Shown: positions 23,272 through 35,640, counted from the first letter of the stretch. The stretch is 49,314 nucleotides of DNA from Chromera velia (GCA_018398765.1 JAHBMJ010000345.1:1731-51044), one strand, 5' to 3'. Notes: generated by a model not told the origin, from the sequence alone. Made by a program: numbers and translations.

Positions 23272-26200
23272 ATGCACTCATATTTTCGCATGTGACGGCA
23301 AATCTCAGTCACGAGCAGGACCATGGCTTATCCGGAATCGGTTGGGCTGATCGGGGATGGAGTGCAGTCTGAGGGCCATTCATAACAGATGTAACTTCAG
23401 TGGAACACATATCCATGAAAACTAACATCTGCTCTCAGAAGAAGGAGTATGAGAGCGCAAGTCAGTGCGAAAGAGAATGCAGCGTCCAAGAGTAATATGA
23501 AAAGCAGGCAAAGAGGGAGGCAATTTCTCAGTCTGCCGGAAACCCGACGGTCTGTCTGCGTGCAGGAATACAAATCAGTGCAGAAAAAAATACACCAGAG
23601 ATGCGCAGAGCGTCTGCTTTACTGCTGCAAGAAGCACGGGGGCATCTACAATAAGTTCGGTCAGTGAACTTATACCTTCGTAGGAATACGCATTTAAATG
23701 TGTGTGCATGGATCTTGCGCGTCTGAAATCAATGTACAGGAAAAACACACCCCGATTGCTGCATGTACCCAGAGACACGGAACAAGTCTGGTGAGAGAAG
23801 GCCTTCGGACTCCGACCGACCGACGGATCCCTGTTTTTTTTGGGAAAAAAATCTCCTCTAAGCATCTTGGTTTCTTTCCCCTTCCTTTTTCTTCCTCTGC
23901 AGGGCAGTATGTTGCGACTCTAAACCATGTGTTGCCAGAAGAGTACACGAACACGCTGAAGGTCTTGCACGACCAGGCGCTCCACCTTCCTTGGTCAGTT
24001 GATTGTCATTCCAACCTGCGGGTGGTTTCTTCTCTTCAAAAAAGAACAAAAACGCACAATAGCGAGCACACCCTGGTCATGCACACGAGGCGAGAAGAGA
24101 ACGCCTTCCTGCAGTCCTCCCTCGTTCTTTGCCCTAGCTGACCAGATGACCGGATGCGATGGCTTTCGTAGAAAATTTCTTCTCAAAAAGAAAGAAAGAA
24201 ACATCCTTCTGTAAGAGAAAAGTGTGGCTTCGGCCCACAGGAGAGAGAGAGCCCGTGCCGCCATTCAAAGACAATGGCGTTCTTTCTCTTTTCTGAACGA
24301 CGTTCGTTCTTGGATGCGGACTTTCTTGTTTTGTCTTTTGAAGTTGATCCTTTCCCCTGCAGGAGTGCATGAGACCGGGAGGGTCCTGTGCAGACATACT
24401 AATGACATGACAGTCATGTTTGCAGCGCTTTCGTGCCCACATGGCTAGAATCGTCTTCAATGAATCTTATTTGAATACATGAAGGGTTCCATTCATTCAT
24501 TCATTCACTCATTCAATGCCATTTATTGGTTTATGTTGAATTCAGGTCGGGGATCAGGAGGGTCTTCAAGGAAGAGTTCGGAGAGGACCCGGAAACCTTC
24601 TTCAGGGAATTTGAATTCGAACCCATCGCTGCTGCAGTCAGTGAAGGCGTGCGTGTGGGTGGGCGCACAGCTAGGCGTGCACTTGTGTGTGTTGGGGNGG
24701 GGGGGGGGGGGAGAGAGAAAGATTTTTGAGGAGATGACTTGACACTCTCTGTCTGTTTGGTGGCGCCTTTTCGAAGATTTCACTCATGAACGAGAGGAAA
24801 GATGCGATGTGAGAGAGAGGTGTTGGGACAGACTGGGACAGGTTGTGTGTGTGTGTTTTTTTTTCTTTTCTTCCTTCCTTCCTTCCTTCCTTCTCTGTGC
24901 CCGCCAAACGACCATGTACTCCCATTGTGTGGCGGCCCGCATGGAGTGAGGGAGAAAAAAGAAAAGACAACGAGAAGAGAGTCTGTGTGTTAGATTCCGG
25001 CACAGGGTAATTCAAATGATGGTAATTTTCTTTCCTGTTTGCTTCTTGTCTTTGCTTCCTTCGCAGTCTCTCGCACAAGTTCATCGTGCCGTCCGTCATA
25101 ACGGCAAGGAGGTCGCTGTGAAACTTCAATATCCGCATTTGAGATCGCAGATCTCCTCCGACTTTCTCACAATGAAGGTTCGTTCGTCAGTGGGAGATGG
25201 AGAGCGGCAGGTGATGACTGAATTAATTGGATTTGTGGCGATCTCTTTCGGCTTCTTTCGATCTTGTTCCTGCTCTTCTCCTTTTTTCAGAACCTTTAGA
25301 AGAAGCGAGGAATGAAAGTTTGTTTTAGTAGCTGTCTCTTCTCACACTAGGCTTTCTTCCATCGCTCCTGCGGCTACCTGCCTTTCATTCAGTACGTCTC
25401 TACACGCATTTATGTACCTGCGCATGTCTGTTCGGTCGTACACAACAGAACATTCCTGTTCTTCTCTGGCTGTCTCCCTGGCTGCCTGTCTGCCTGCAGC
25501 TTTTGATGTTTCTTCTTGGCAAAGCCTACCCTGACGTCAGTTAAAGCTACTCTTGCGGCTGTTCTTCTTCCTTTTATGCCGCCCTTCATTCTCTCTCCTT
25601 TTCTGGCTGCGTCTTTTGTGTGCGTCTTCTCCCTTCCGTTGTTTTTTGAGGAAGCATCTTCAGGATTGTCTCATCTTCTTTTTCTTCTTCTTTTTCCACC
25701 TTTTCATATTTTGAATGGTTTGTGCGTGCTCAGGCTTGTCTGTTGCCTTTCAATTGACTTTCGTTTACTCTTCTCTCCCTTTCCTCCTTGATTACCCAGA
25801 GCTGCCACAAAGAAAAAGCCCCCCTCCGCCGCTTTTGGATTCTTATCTCTGTATGAATAAATACGTGTGTGCATGCATGCAGTATGAGTACAGCTGGTTA
25901 TTCCCTGAATTCGAGCAGAACATCAGACACGAGCTCTCCTTCAGACAAGGTCGGAAGAAGGGAGGAGAGAGAGAATCGAGGCAAATAGAGCTTGAATGAA
26001 ATCAGATGGAAAGAAACGAAATTAAGAAAAGTATGTTCATTTTTATTTTTGCCCGTCTTTTCTTGCTGCCTCCCTACCTTCTTTGGCTCCCTCTCTCTTT
26101 CACTCTGTATGAGTACTGAGGGGCAAAATGTTTTCCTTTGTTCTCATTTTCTTCCGTTTTTTTCTTCTGCCTTCTTTGTCAGTCAGTCAGTCAGTCAGTG

Positions 26201-28947
26201 AGTGGGTGAGTGAGTGCAGAAGGCTTCAATGCCTCCCGAGTGTCCCGCCTCTTTGAGGACAACCCAAAAGTTTACGTCCCCAAGGTAGGTCGGGCTGTCT
26301 CTGTGATGTGATCGGAAAGGTCCTCCTGTCCATGGATGCTTCCTTCCTTCCTTCTTTTCGTTTCAAGATAGGGGAAGGAACTCATCAAAGTGGGGAAGGA
26401 ACTCATCACATCGCGAAATTTCATCCTCTCTCCCTCTCCCTCTCCCTATCTCTTCTCTGAGAGGTCTCTCTCTCTGTGAATCCATCCAACCTTGAGGCGA
26501 AAATGAAAGGGCGTCGCGATATATCTGTCCGTGCGTTTCCATTCCTCCGACCTGTCTATCGGAGGCTGGGTTTGTATGTCTGCTCCATGCCCCCCTGTTC
26601 TTTCTCTTTTTCTTTTCTTTTCACTTTTTTGCTTCCTTCTCGCTGTCTTGGCTGATACAAACACGATCTAGGCAGCTGGCCTCCTTCTGTTCTTTCTTTT
26701 TTTGCCTTTCCTGTTCGCTCGCTTCTTCCTTTTCTTCTTCCCTTCCGCCCTGTTGACTGACGCTTCTCGATGCCCGATAAAGAAGCCATAACGGAACGAT
26801 GTCCTCACTTTTTTTTGCCTCCCTTGCTCTCTCTCTGGCCTGCCTGGTGATGCCTGCAGATCGAGTGGGATCTGACGACTGACCGCGTGCTGACGATGGA
26901 ATTTGTGAGGTGCGTTGCTGGAATCCTTCGTGCATGGTGTTAGAGGATGTCTGCCCTATGAATGGAAATATAGTGGTCATATGTCGATTTCGTCCAATTC
27001 ACTCACTCAGTCACTTACTGTAGAAGATTGAAGGTCAAAGATTTGGAAATTGCATGTGTGCTTTCACTTCTTGTGTTCTTTACACACCATGTGTTCGTGT
27101 CCGCGTAATTGCACACAGAGGAGTGAAGATCAACGACAAGGAGGGTCTGAAGAATATGGACGTGAAGGGATCTGAAGTCGCACCCCTGTTGAGTGAGGTC
27201 TTTGGAGACATGATGCATTTCCATGGTGAGTGCATGGTTCCGTGGGTGGGTGGGTGCGTAGGGGCAGAGCCAGGGCAGTTGGCTTTTTGCAAATCTTTCC
27301 GGCCCCGCTTCTTTGTTTCTCGCTTTCTTCTGCTACGCCTGTCTCTCTTCATGTGCGTGTGACGGGAGTTTCCTGTCCTGAGCCTGCCTGTCTTTTCATT
27401 TCTTCCGACATTGACATCATCGCTGAGCAATCGATTCCTCCTGCATGCCTCCTTCCTTCCTTCTTTCCTTCCTTCCTTCCTGGCTGCTGCTGCAGGATTT
27501 GTGCACTGCGATCCACACCCAGGCAACATTCTCGTTCGTCCCCTTCCTAGCAGAGAGAGTCAGTCAGGGAGGGAGGGAGGGAGGGAGTCGATTCAGCCAT
27601 CCATCCATCTGTCAGAGACGCAATGCAACGATTCGCGCCCACTAGAACAGCCGGGGCACTTGCTTGCACGCCCACACACTCGTACACACGCACACGAATA
27701 GAAAGCCACAGACAAGAGAGCTCTGTGTTGTTCTTTTTCCATCCAACGAAAAGGACGAGTAAGACAATCAGGCCACCAGGTGCATGGCGAGTCAGACTAG
27801 CAGGCAGCAGAGAGTGAGAATCGATAACTGACAGAACAGAGCGGAACCTCCTGTATTCCCGGACCCCTCTGTTCTTTTCTTTTCTTTTCTTTTCTCTTTC
27901 CGGCCACCGCAGGACGATCGGATGGCAGCGCTGTCCCCCAGATTGTTCTGTTGGATCACGGCATGTACAGAAGGTTGACTCCCGACTTCAGAAAAGGGTA
28001 CTGCCAACTCTGGGAGGCTCTGGTGACTCAGGATGAGAGCGTCGGAAGAGAAGCCGCGATCCGACTGGGACTGGACGAGAGGGGGTTTGAGCTGCTCTCA
28101 CTGGTCTTTACATTTAGGTCAGAGCCGTTCAGTTGAATTCGGGGATGTATTTGTCTGGTAGTCCGATGGAGAGAGATGGAGGTAGCTTTTCTAAGAGTGA
28201 CGTTTGCTTTCGATCACCACTGCGCTGCTTTTTTCATACTCTCTTCTTTTTCCTTTTACATTGTTTTCTTGTCTCTCGGACTGTCTCCTTCTTTTTCATC
28301 CAACTGCGTTCTTGTGGAAGTCTTCTTCGTTCTTCAGTCTCCTGTTTTCTTGTGGCTAAGAGGACCGGCGCGTTGTCTCACCCCGGCCATACTGTGGACG
28401 GTGACACGACACAATGCAGGGCCGGAAACTCCGTTACATGGATCGACATATTGATACTTGAAGGAGAAGAAGGACAAGGCAGACAGACACGTGTCTTTCT
28501 CCCGTTCCCGCTCTGGCTGACTGTGTTTTTGTCTCTCTGCCTTTGATGCTTCTCCTTTGTGTGTTGGTTTCGTTTCTTCTTTCTTTCTTTCTGTATTTCA
28601 TCCCCTCTTTTCCCTTTCCCTGCCTCTGCAGATCCTCAAAGAGCAAGAGGACCCGACTGGGAAGCAGAATGCATGACGAGGACCGACAGAGGGCGCGGGA
28701 CAGCATTCAGTCAGTCAGAGAGTCAGAGAGTCAAGCAGTCACTTTGTTCAGCCATGCAGCCAGCCAAAGCTCGTCCCGAATCAGACAGAAGGCCAAAGGA
28801 GAGGAAAAGGTTGCGCTAGAGAGATGCGTTGGAGAGAGGAGCGGAGACCATGCGAGAAAAGAGGGAGAGCAGCATTGAGAGGCAGGCAATCCACGCACAC
28901 ACATACACACACACACACACACACACAGAGAGAGACAGAGAGAGAGA

Positions 28948-28982
<35 letters not shown>

Positions 28983-30194
28983 GGCTCGATGCGTCTCCCT
29001 TGTCTCTTCTCTTCTCTTGTTCCGAGAGGCTCTTTTCCCTCCTTCTGACAGACAATCCATTCCGCTTTGCCATGCAACCTTTCCTCCCCTGCTCCAAATC
29101 CGATGACGAAATTGAAAACCCCCCATGCACCCATTGATTGGATTGATGCATGCAGGGGCACAACTGCCGGAGACATCAACGAGTTTCTCAGGGGACTCCC
29201 AAGAGATGTTCTGTGGGTCCTTCGGGTCCGTCTTGCATGCGTGGGGGTTGGCGGGGTGGGAAGTGCGGGAGAAAAGACAGCTATGTGCAATCAATCATTT
29301 TGGATTCATTTGCTTTACCCTTCTGAATGAAGTCAAGACTGACTTATACCGCTTCATTCTTGCATGCATCTGGTCGTCAATTTATGTTCTTCTTTCTCTC
29401 TCTGTTTCCATTCGTCGCAGGCAACAAATATTGTGCGCTCTTTAAATTTGGACCTGGGTGGCACATCCAGGCAGCGGTTTCGTATTATGGGAGAGGCGGC
29501 TGTGCGGGGCCTTCTGCTTCCGAATGAGGCCGCAGAGGAGGTCGAGACAGCTCAACGAGCTGCAGTTGAGAGGAAGCGGGCGGAGGATGCAGAAAGTCAC
29601 AGACACGAGTGGAGCGCCCTGGTGCCCTCCCTTCCCTCTGTGTCTCCAAAAGTTGCACGCAGAGGCGCACCTGAGTGGAGCGAGCTTCCTGGGGCGTTGA
29701 CCCTCAATCTTGCTGTTGCGTCTGAGTGTACACCGGAAACTTTCGGGTCCTTTGTTTGTTCGGAAGATTCTGTAAAGGGAAAAGGTCCCCTGATGCCTGC
29801 CGACTGGTTCGCTTCTCACTGTGTCCAAGGTGGTCTCACTGACAGACAGAATTCATTGATCGAATCTCGGGCAGAGGAGAAGGGTTCGGGATCTTCGGTC
29901 AGGGTGGGAACGTCAACCGCAGGGGCGAAGAGCGAGTCGAGAGTTGCAGCAAAATCTTGGGGGCATTGGAGGTCCTCTGTTTTTCGGGACTTTCGGGTTT
30001 GGTGGTCGACCTTTCGGTTGCGTCTTCAGATTCTGTACGTAGAGGTTTTGATGACTCTGCTTTCCTTCTCCGTGTCGGTGCGTGAGGGCGAGGCGTCTCT
30101 TCCCCCCTCGAGCAAAGAGGGAAATGGAGAGGTAGAGGAGGAGGGCACATCAGAACCGAAGAAACAAAAGAAACGGTTCCGAGAAATGGGCTGA
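22565..30194 (+). CDS. ADCK1-like ABC1/UbiB-family atypical kinase, probably mitochondrial
   Basis: ABC1-family protein. Family members act in mitochondria or plastids on coenzyme Q and lipid homeostasis. Sixteen exons: 22565-22850, 22993-23093, 23566-23659, 23903-23993, 24546-24636, 25067-25177, 25500-25535, 25883-25949, 26220-26284, 26860-26909, 27119-27225, 27496-27558, 27913-28117, 28632-28709, 29156-29225 and 29421-30194. They total 2289 nt, giving 762 residues with all phases matching. The N terminus [15 protein letters not shown] is Arg/Lys-rich like a mitochondrial presequence. An in-frame ATG at 22520 is an alternative start. Family marks: KFGQ (about residue 160), the Ala-rich loop [22 protein letters not shown], the catalytic HCDPHPGN (about 369) and the metal-binding LLDHG (about 400). 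The sequence [15 protein letters not shown] and what follows is closest to ADCK1/yeast Mcp2. A C-terminal extension of about 250 residues holds a possible membrane segment near 30030 and a charged end. Exon 25500-25535 is only 12 codons. Confidence 0.92.
23138..23272. repeat. Intronic (GT)n microsatellite
   Basis: Long GT tract with TATG interruptions, in the ADCK1-like intron between exons 22993-23093 and 23566-23659. Confidence 0.95.
24698..24698. other. Single N inside a poly-G run
   Basis: An undetermined base within an intronic G homopolymer of the ADCK1-like gene. It does not affect any exon. Confidence 0.95.
28896..28982. repeat. Intronic (CA)n(GA)n microsatellite
   Basis: CA repeats followed by GA repeats, in the ADCK1-like intron between exons 28632-28709 and 29156-29225. 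Here the coding strand is the purine-rich one, unlike most introns in the window. Confidence 0.95.
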
Positions 30195-31687
30195 GCTAGC
30201 GGCCTCCTTCCGACTTCTTGCGCGGAAGACTCAGCGGTTTTTTGGTGTACCTGAAAAAAAAAGAGAAAAGAAAAGAAATTGCATCGATCTACGCTCGTTT
30301 TGTGGCGCATGTAGTCGTTTGTTGTATCTGTACAGGACCGGTGAAGTTTGTGCTCTGACGGTATGACTGCCCGAAAAGTGCATGGAAGCCGTGCAGACGA
30401 TTTTCGCCAGCCGGGTCCCACTTTCTGAAACTCTCAGTGGAGGTTTGTGGCTCGATCGATTTGACTGCGGTCCTTTTGGTCCTCCAGAGTTGGCTTGGCA
30501 TGATGTACCTGATCTCTGCATGTGGCAGTGTAGTAGCATGGCATGATTTACTGACATGCGTCCCTTCTCCCTTCATGTTTAGTGAATGAATGTTTAGTGA
30601 ATGAGGTCCGCAGTGAGGAATCGCACAGCAGCTTGAACTGGTAAGAAATTGTTTCCTCCTTTCAGGCTCCTGCCGCCATGACTGCTCCTAGTCTTGCTTG
30701 CGACCGGCGCAATGGTGTCAAGCTGGAACATTTTGATTGAGCAATCTTTGATTTAAAGAGGATCTTCGAATTCTACGATATTCACTTGTTTCCACTGCCT
30801 TTTAAAGCAGCCTTTACTACTAGTCTTTATACTTAAAACAATTAACTAAAATATAACCGTTCGATTTACTAGTAACTAGCAATACTATGTAGTATATTGT
30901 TATGATCGATATCTTTGTTCGTTTTTGAATCATTGGGAAAGCGCTAAGCTGGATCTTACGCCGGATTTGTAGCTGGATTCGCATGCACTAACGGCACTAT
31001 CAGATTTATCTTCTGCATAATCACCGTAGTAATCACCAGTACTACGTGGGCCGCGACGGTGGGCGTATCACAGCAAAAAAAAAACTGAGGAAGAATGCCA
31101 GTGGAGGTTTTTTTTTTTTAACATTATGCAGCATATAATTTATGCTTCAGAAAGACTCGGAAAAAAAAAAGGGAGAAGGAGGCAGAAAAGAAGGCACTGA
31201 TGGAATGGTTGTGGCTGACTACTAAGACCGGCCCTCTAAATAATAAGGACGAGAAAAGGTGCATAGGTGCAAGGTGCAAGGTGTTTTGAACGAATGCACC
31301 TGAATTCAAGTGCATTTCAGGTGCATCCAACAGGTGCATTGTTTCTACTATAAAAACATAAATTAAAGAGCCGTCTCCTAGGGTTTTTAGCCATTAAAAG
31401 GCGCCTAATTCAATGCTTAAACACTCTTTCTCATATAACATAGCTGCACAATCTTTTACTATAAGAATTTGATTGAAAAACACATAAAAAGTTGATAAAA
31501 ACCGATAGCAAGTCTCGTTTTTGAATTATGAAAACAATCCTTTGAACTAAATTCAGCTACACTGCAGCATTTCATTTTTTGCAAATTCATTCTCATATGA
31601 TTTATCAACAAATTAAAAAATAGCAAAAGCATTCCAACGATGGGGAATCTTCTCAATTTTGTGGAGAAACGAGCTAAACGGTGCTGT
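30195..31687. other. Intergenic interval downstream of the ADCK1-like gene
   Basis: 3' flank, then AT-rich repeat-like DNA. Near 31260-31345 there is a cluster of AGGTGCA/TGCACCT motifs, including an 11-bp inverted pair (ATGCACCTGAA and TTCAGGTGCAT). No gene was recognised. Confidence 0.5.
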
Positions 31688-32079
31688 CCGAAGTATGAAA
31701 GACATGCCGCTGCCTGAGCAAAGAATAAAAGAGGTACAGTCATGTTGCTGACTGAGTAGAGAGTGGAAGAGACGGAGACATGTTGCGGACTGAGTACTAG
31801 AGAATGAAAGAGGTGTAGTCATATTACTGACAGAGCAGAGAGTGAGATAGATGGAGCCAGGCTGCTCCCTATACAGAGAATGAGAGAGGTGCAGTCGTGC
31901 TGTTGTCTAAACTCAGAATAAAAGAGGTGTAGTCATGCTGCTGCTTCAGCAAAGGATGAAAGAAGTACAGTCATGCTATTGACTGAGGAAAGAATGAAAG
32001 AGGTGCACTCATGTCGCTGACTGAGCAGAGAGTAAAAGAGATGCCGACATGCTGCTGCTTGAACAAAGAATGAAAGAGG
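31688..32079. repeat. 38-bp minisatellite array
   Basis: About ten tandem, diverged units of 38 bp with the pattern AGAATGAAAGAGGTGCAGTCATGCTGCTGACTGAGCAA. Individual units differ at many positions, so the array is old. There is no open frame across it. Confidence 0.85.
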
Positions 32080-32196
32080 GTCCCTACCAGCACTTCTAGA
32101 AAGCTTAGGCTGAAACTTAAAACTTTTCTATTAAGCATTTCCCCCCCCTCCCTTATACCTTAGGATCTAGCTTAGGATTTCTGCTTAGTATTATCT

Positions 32197-32521
32197 AGGG
32201 GAGCTGGAGAAGACCTGCTCAGCTTGTTCTGGTAGAAAAGTTTGTGATGAGATCCACTTGCTCACGGAATGTGCGGACACAGAGAGGGAAAGACAGAAGC
32301 TTGACAAAATCATCAGCAGAATAAAGGAGCGCGCGCCCATTAAGAAATGGGTGGAAATTGTGCAATGGGTGGCTGCCTCTGCTGGTAGGGGAGTGGGGGA
32401 GAATAAAAAGAAAGTCCGAGAGATGATCGCTCTTATTTCGTCGTTCCAGCCTCTCGCGGGCATGAGGGCGGTTGAGGAGTGTATAGCCAAATTAGAGAGA
32501 GTTCGTGTTGACATGTGTTAA
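32197..32521 (+). pseudogene. LINE-type reverse transcriptase C-terminal zinc-finger fragment
   Basis: The frame beginning near 32197 reads KTCSACSGRK then IHLLTECADTERERQKLDK. The spacing C-x2-C, about eight residues, H-x4-C followed by R-rich helix residues is the post-RT zinc motif found at the C terminus of many non-LTR retrotransposon polymerases. The frame ends with a stop at 32519-32521. An AT-rich stretch containing AATAATAACAATAATATT lies shortly downstream (32645-32690). No polymerase domain remains upstream, so this looks like a 5'-truncated LINE copy. Confidence 0.6.
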
Positions 32522-32974
32522 TGGATCAATGCGCTAGGTCAATAACCCAACATTGCATATCATGCCCCATGGTTGGCCAGAGCCTAAGTAGTAGCTCACC
32601 GGCTTTAACCGCCTCAATTCAATTTAATTCTATTATTAAGGCCACAAAAAATAATAACAATAATATTAATATTTTAATTAAAAACCTACAGAAAAAAACT
32701 TGAACAAATTTGAAGATCTAGCTAGTAACAGCTTATAGTAGGCGCTATTAGTAGCTAGGCCACCTGGTAGACCAAATCCATATATAAAGTTTAGCCAGAG
32801 CTTTTATGTGACCAACATAATTTTTGACTGAATACTATGATATTACTATCGACTGTATTGGCGGCTTAATTGCAAAAAAGCTAGCAAAAAAGCTGAAAAC
32901 ACGTATGAAACACCGGCGTAAACTTTACATAGCGGTAGCGGTGTAGCTGTACGTTCTTGGTATGAAGTGAACGA
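32522..32974. other. Interval between the LINE fragment and LRR gene 3' end
   Basis: AT-rich sequence with possible LINE 3' tail and the 3' flank of the LRR gene. No gene was recognised. Confidence 0.5.
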
Positions 32975-35332
32975 CTAAAATTCAAAGTCCTTCAGCCCAA
33001 AAAATAAACTGCGAGAAAAGGGGCCTGAACCTTCTGAGTTCTCTTTGCAAAGCTGGAGGCTCAGCTTTCGAAGGTCTGGAAACTCGCCATTCTTAATTTG
33101 GTCAATAAGAGGCGTGAGGGCGCTGCGAGGGAGTGGTTTACCCGTGTTACTTAGGGAAAGTGTCTCCAAAGATCGGGGGAGGAAGGGAACGAAGACGTTC
33201 AATTCTTCCTCAGCAAACGGCCCATCTTCTGAAACTTGCAGTTCCTTCAGACCGACCAGACCACCGCTCTGCATTTTCAACCCAAGCGCCTCCCATCCTG
33301 AGAGACTGACTTGGGTCTGAGAGAGATGGAGACTCTCGAGACTCGCTGGGAGAAGGGAGAAAATCGCTTTTGCAATCTCCTCTGTTGACGGGCGGTTGTT
33401 TGTTGACCCCACCCCGAAGAACGGACAGTCAAGCCACAAACTTCGAAGCCTTCCCAAACCCCCTCCCTCTAGCTTCTTGACCAAATTCTGCCACGACTTT
33501 GTCTGCAAAGACGTGTCGAGTAAATGGAGTTTCTCAAGAGAGCCGGGAAGCTCTTGCATGAGATCGGCCATCCCCACCTCAAACCTCCGACTGACGCCTT
33601 TGATCACAAGTTCCCGAAAACGATCAAACCCCCTCGTTTTGAAACGTTCTGCAAATGCACTCCAATACTGCACACTCATGAAGGGGTCACAGTCGATGCG
33701 TAATTTTTTGAGAGAAGTCGGCAGAGCGCTGAATAAAATGCTGGCGCTCTCCGGATCAATTGACCAGACATCGGCCTCCATCTCTGAGAACCGAGTCATG
33801 TCCCCCCTCCTGAACCTCTCAGCCAAAGCCGTCCACCCCTCGGGGTCTAGTGACCCCCCGGGTACGCCCTGTGCACTCATGGGGACGGTGAAGGATAGTG
33901 ATTGGAGCGTTGCGGATAAACGGGGAAAGAGGACAGAGGCGCAGGTGCCTACCACACTTCGCAGCGACAGCTTCTCTAAGGAGCCCCCCAGAGGTCTGAC
34001 TCCAAAGCTCTCTGTTAGACGAGTTGGGTCGCTCCATTCGCCGATGTCGGAGTATCCGAGGCTGCTGACAGAGAAACTGACACTGAGTTTCTTCAGGGAA
34101 GACGGCAGAGAAGGCAAAAGAGATACTGCGTTCTCATAACTCAGCGAGTAGTCATTAAAAAAAAAATTGCCCATCAGCACCAGTTCCTGCAGAGGCAGCG
34201 TGCCGTCAAGGAATTGGTCGGTAAGTCTTTTGAGGCTTTGGGGGGGGAATGTTCGGCCTGTGGTCTGTCGAGGAGGAGAGAGGTCCAAGACCTCCAGGGA
34301 CGGAGGGAGGGAGTCAATGACATCCTTCAGGGTTGACTCATCTCCTGTGATGGCAGAAGCCACGGAAGCAGGTACAGAAGAATCGGTTAATGGATTTTGG
34401 GGGAAGGTTATTTCAACCTTCTGTAGACTGCAGCCTGACAGGTGAAGGACGTTGAGTGAGTTCAGTCCCGTCTCTGTACTGTCTGCCATTCTCTTTCGAA
34501 GCTCCTCCCATGCACTCCCTCCGAGCCGCTCGCTCCCAGAGAGATCGAGGGAGGCGAGAGACGGGGGAAAATAGGGGAAGACCGACTTGGCCTCTACTTC
34601 TGTGAGGTTGCAGAAAGACAGGTTCAGGTGTTCTAGACCAGACAGGTGCGCGCTCTCCAGACGCTGGCCAAGGTAGACATACTTCTTTTGTACGGCTTCG
34701 GCACTGCCGAAAAAAGAAGGTTTGGAAACGTCAAGAGAACGAAGAGAGGACGGGAGGGAAAGGGCTATCCCCCCCGCTTGAGTGTCCTCCAAGGCATCGG
34801 GGTGAATAGAAAGGTCAGTCAAGTTCTCCATCTCCCCCTCCTCCATTTTCTCTTCCAGAACACGCCACGCGTCCACGGTGATGTTCGCACCTTTTGGCAC
34901 TTTAAGGGATTCCAAGGAACAGGGGAGACAAGCGAAGAGGGTGCGTGCTGCTGCGCTGTTCTGTTCGGAAGGCGGGAAGTCAACTGTTTTGAGAGCAGAC
35001 AGTCCCCCCGTCCTTTGCAGTCCGTGGAGGGATTTGGCAATCTCCTCGTTCAGACTGTTCTGAAAGAAGCGGAGGGACCGGATAGACGGGGGAAGGAACG
35101 CCACCAAAATGCTCATTTTCTTCCTGTCAAGGAAAGCGGAGAACTCCACATGACGGAGAGTGCCACAAGCCTCCAGTTTCTCTCTCTTCAGAGAGTACAG
35201 AAGCAGCCACGCGAAGCTGTAGTTCTTACAGCGCAGCGCAGCTGAGAGCCCGGCATCGGCGTCTGGCACTAAATGTTCGAGAACAATCTTCACGATAGGC
35301 CAGCTTTGCTGGAGATCGCTTGCAGACGGCAT
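32975..35332 (-). CDS. Intronless leucine-rich-repeat protein, 785 residues
   Basis: A single uninterrupted frame from ATG at 35332 to the stop at 32975. After about 80 residues of non-repeat N terminus it contains roughly eleven degenerate repeats of 45-65 residues. Each begins with a pattern like LPxSLExLxLS (for example LPPSLEVLDLS, LPTSLKKLRID, LPASLESLHLS) and most contain a Trp-containing helix (GWEAL, YWSAF, SWQNL) before the next strand. There is no signal peptide, transmembrane segment or kinase. LRR proteins of this kind bind other proteins, and the partner is unknown. The lack of introns contrasts with its neighbours and may reflect retroposition or family expansion. It is not an F-box protein as far as can be seen. 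Confidence 0.88.
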   Translation of the reverse strand: MPSASDLQQSWPIVKIVLEHLVPDADAGLSAALRCKNYSFAWLLLYSLKREKLEACGTLRHVEFSAFLDRKKMSILVAFLPPSIRSLRFFQNSLNEEIAKSLHGLQRTGGLSALKTVDFPPSEQNSAAARTLFACLPCSLESLKVPKGANITVDAWRVLEEKMEEGEMENLTDLSIHPDALEDTQAGGIALSLPSSLRSLDVSKPSFFGSAEAVQKKYVYLGQRLESAHLSGLEHLNLSFCNLTEVEAKSVFPYFPPSLASLDLSGSERLGGSAWEELRKRMADSTETGLNSLNVLHLSGCSLQKVEITFPQNPLTDSSVPASVASAITGDESTLKDVIDSLPPSLEVLDLSPPRQTTGRTFPPQSLKRLTDQFLDGTLPLQELVLMGNFFFNDYSLSYENAVSLLPSLPSSLKKLSVSFSVSSLGYSDIGEWSDPTRLTESFGVRPLGGSLEKLSLRSVVGTCASVLFPRLSATLQSLSFTVPMSAQGVPGGSLDPEGWTALAERFRRGDMTRFSEMEADVWSIDPESASILFSALPTSLKKLRIDCDPFMSVQYWSAFAERFKTRGFDRFRELVIKGVSRRFEVGMADLMQELPGSLEKLHLLDTSLQTKSWQNLVKKLEGGGLGRLRSLWLDCPFFGVGSTNNRPSTEEIAKAIFSLLPASLESLHLSQTQVSLSGWEALGLKMQSGGLVGLKELQVSEDGPFAEEELNVFVPFLPRSLETLSLSNTGKPLPRSALTPLIDQIKNGEFPDLRKLSLQLCKENSEGSGPFSRSLFFGLKDFEF

Positions 35333-35640
35333 CTGGTTTGCAGGGTCGATGGTTGGCTGTCCACTTGAGAACAGAAACAGGTCTGCAGGCCTGTAAAGAG
35401 GTAAGTCGGTGCGGTTAGTAAACCTCTATTGTTTCAGGGAAGGAGCTGCTGCCACTCTTCCCGCAAAAAGAAAAGCCTGGCAGATGTATGCGCAGGTCGA
35501 CAGAAGCTCGAAATGGCCGGGTGACAGTACTTAACAGTACCGAGGTTCTCCCCAGTTACTATTGTAAGCTATTAATAACTCGATCATGCATGCAGGTCTG
35601 ACTCATCTCATGCATGAATGCAGGTCTGACTCATCTCATG
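35333..35640. other. 5' flank of LRR gene with short tandem motif
   Basis: Presumed promoter/5' UTR of the minus-strand LRR gene. At 35587-35640 the segment GCAGGTCTGACTCATCTCAT is present twice in tandem at the edge of the repeat block that follows. Confidence 0.5.

Noticed and set aside
31688..32079. CRISPR-like array
   Set aside because: Units are diverged, contiguous and without unique spacers. This is a minisatellite in a eukaryotic genome.
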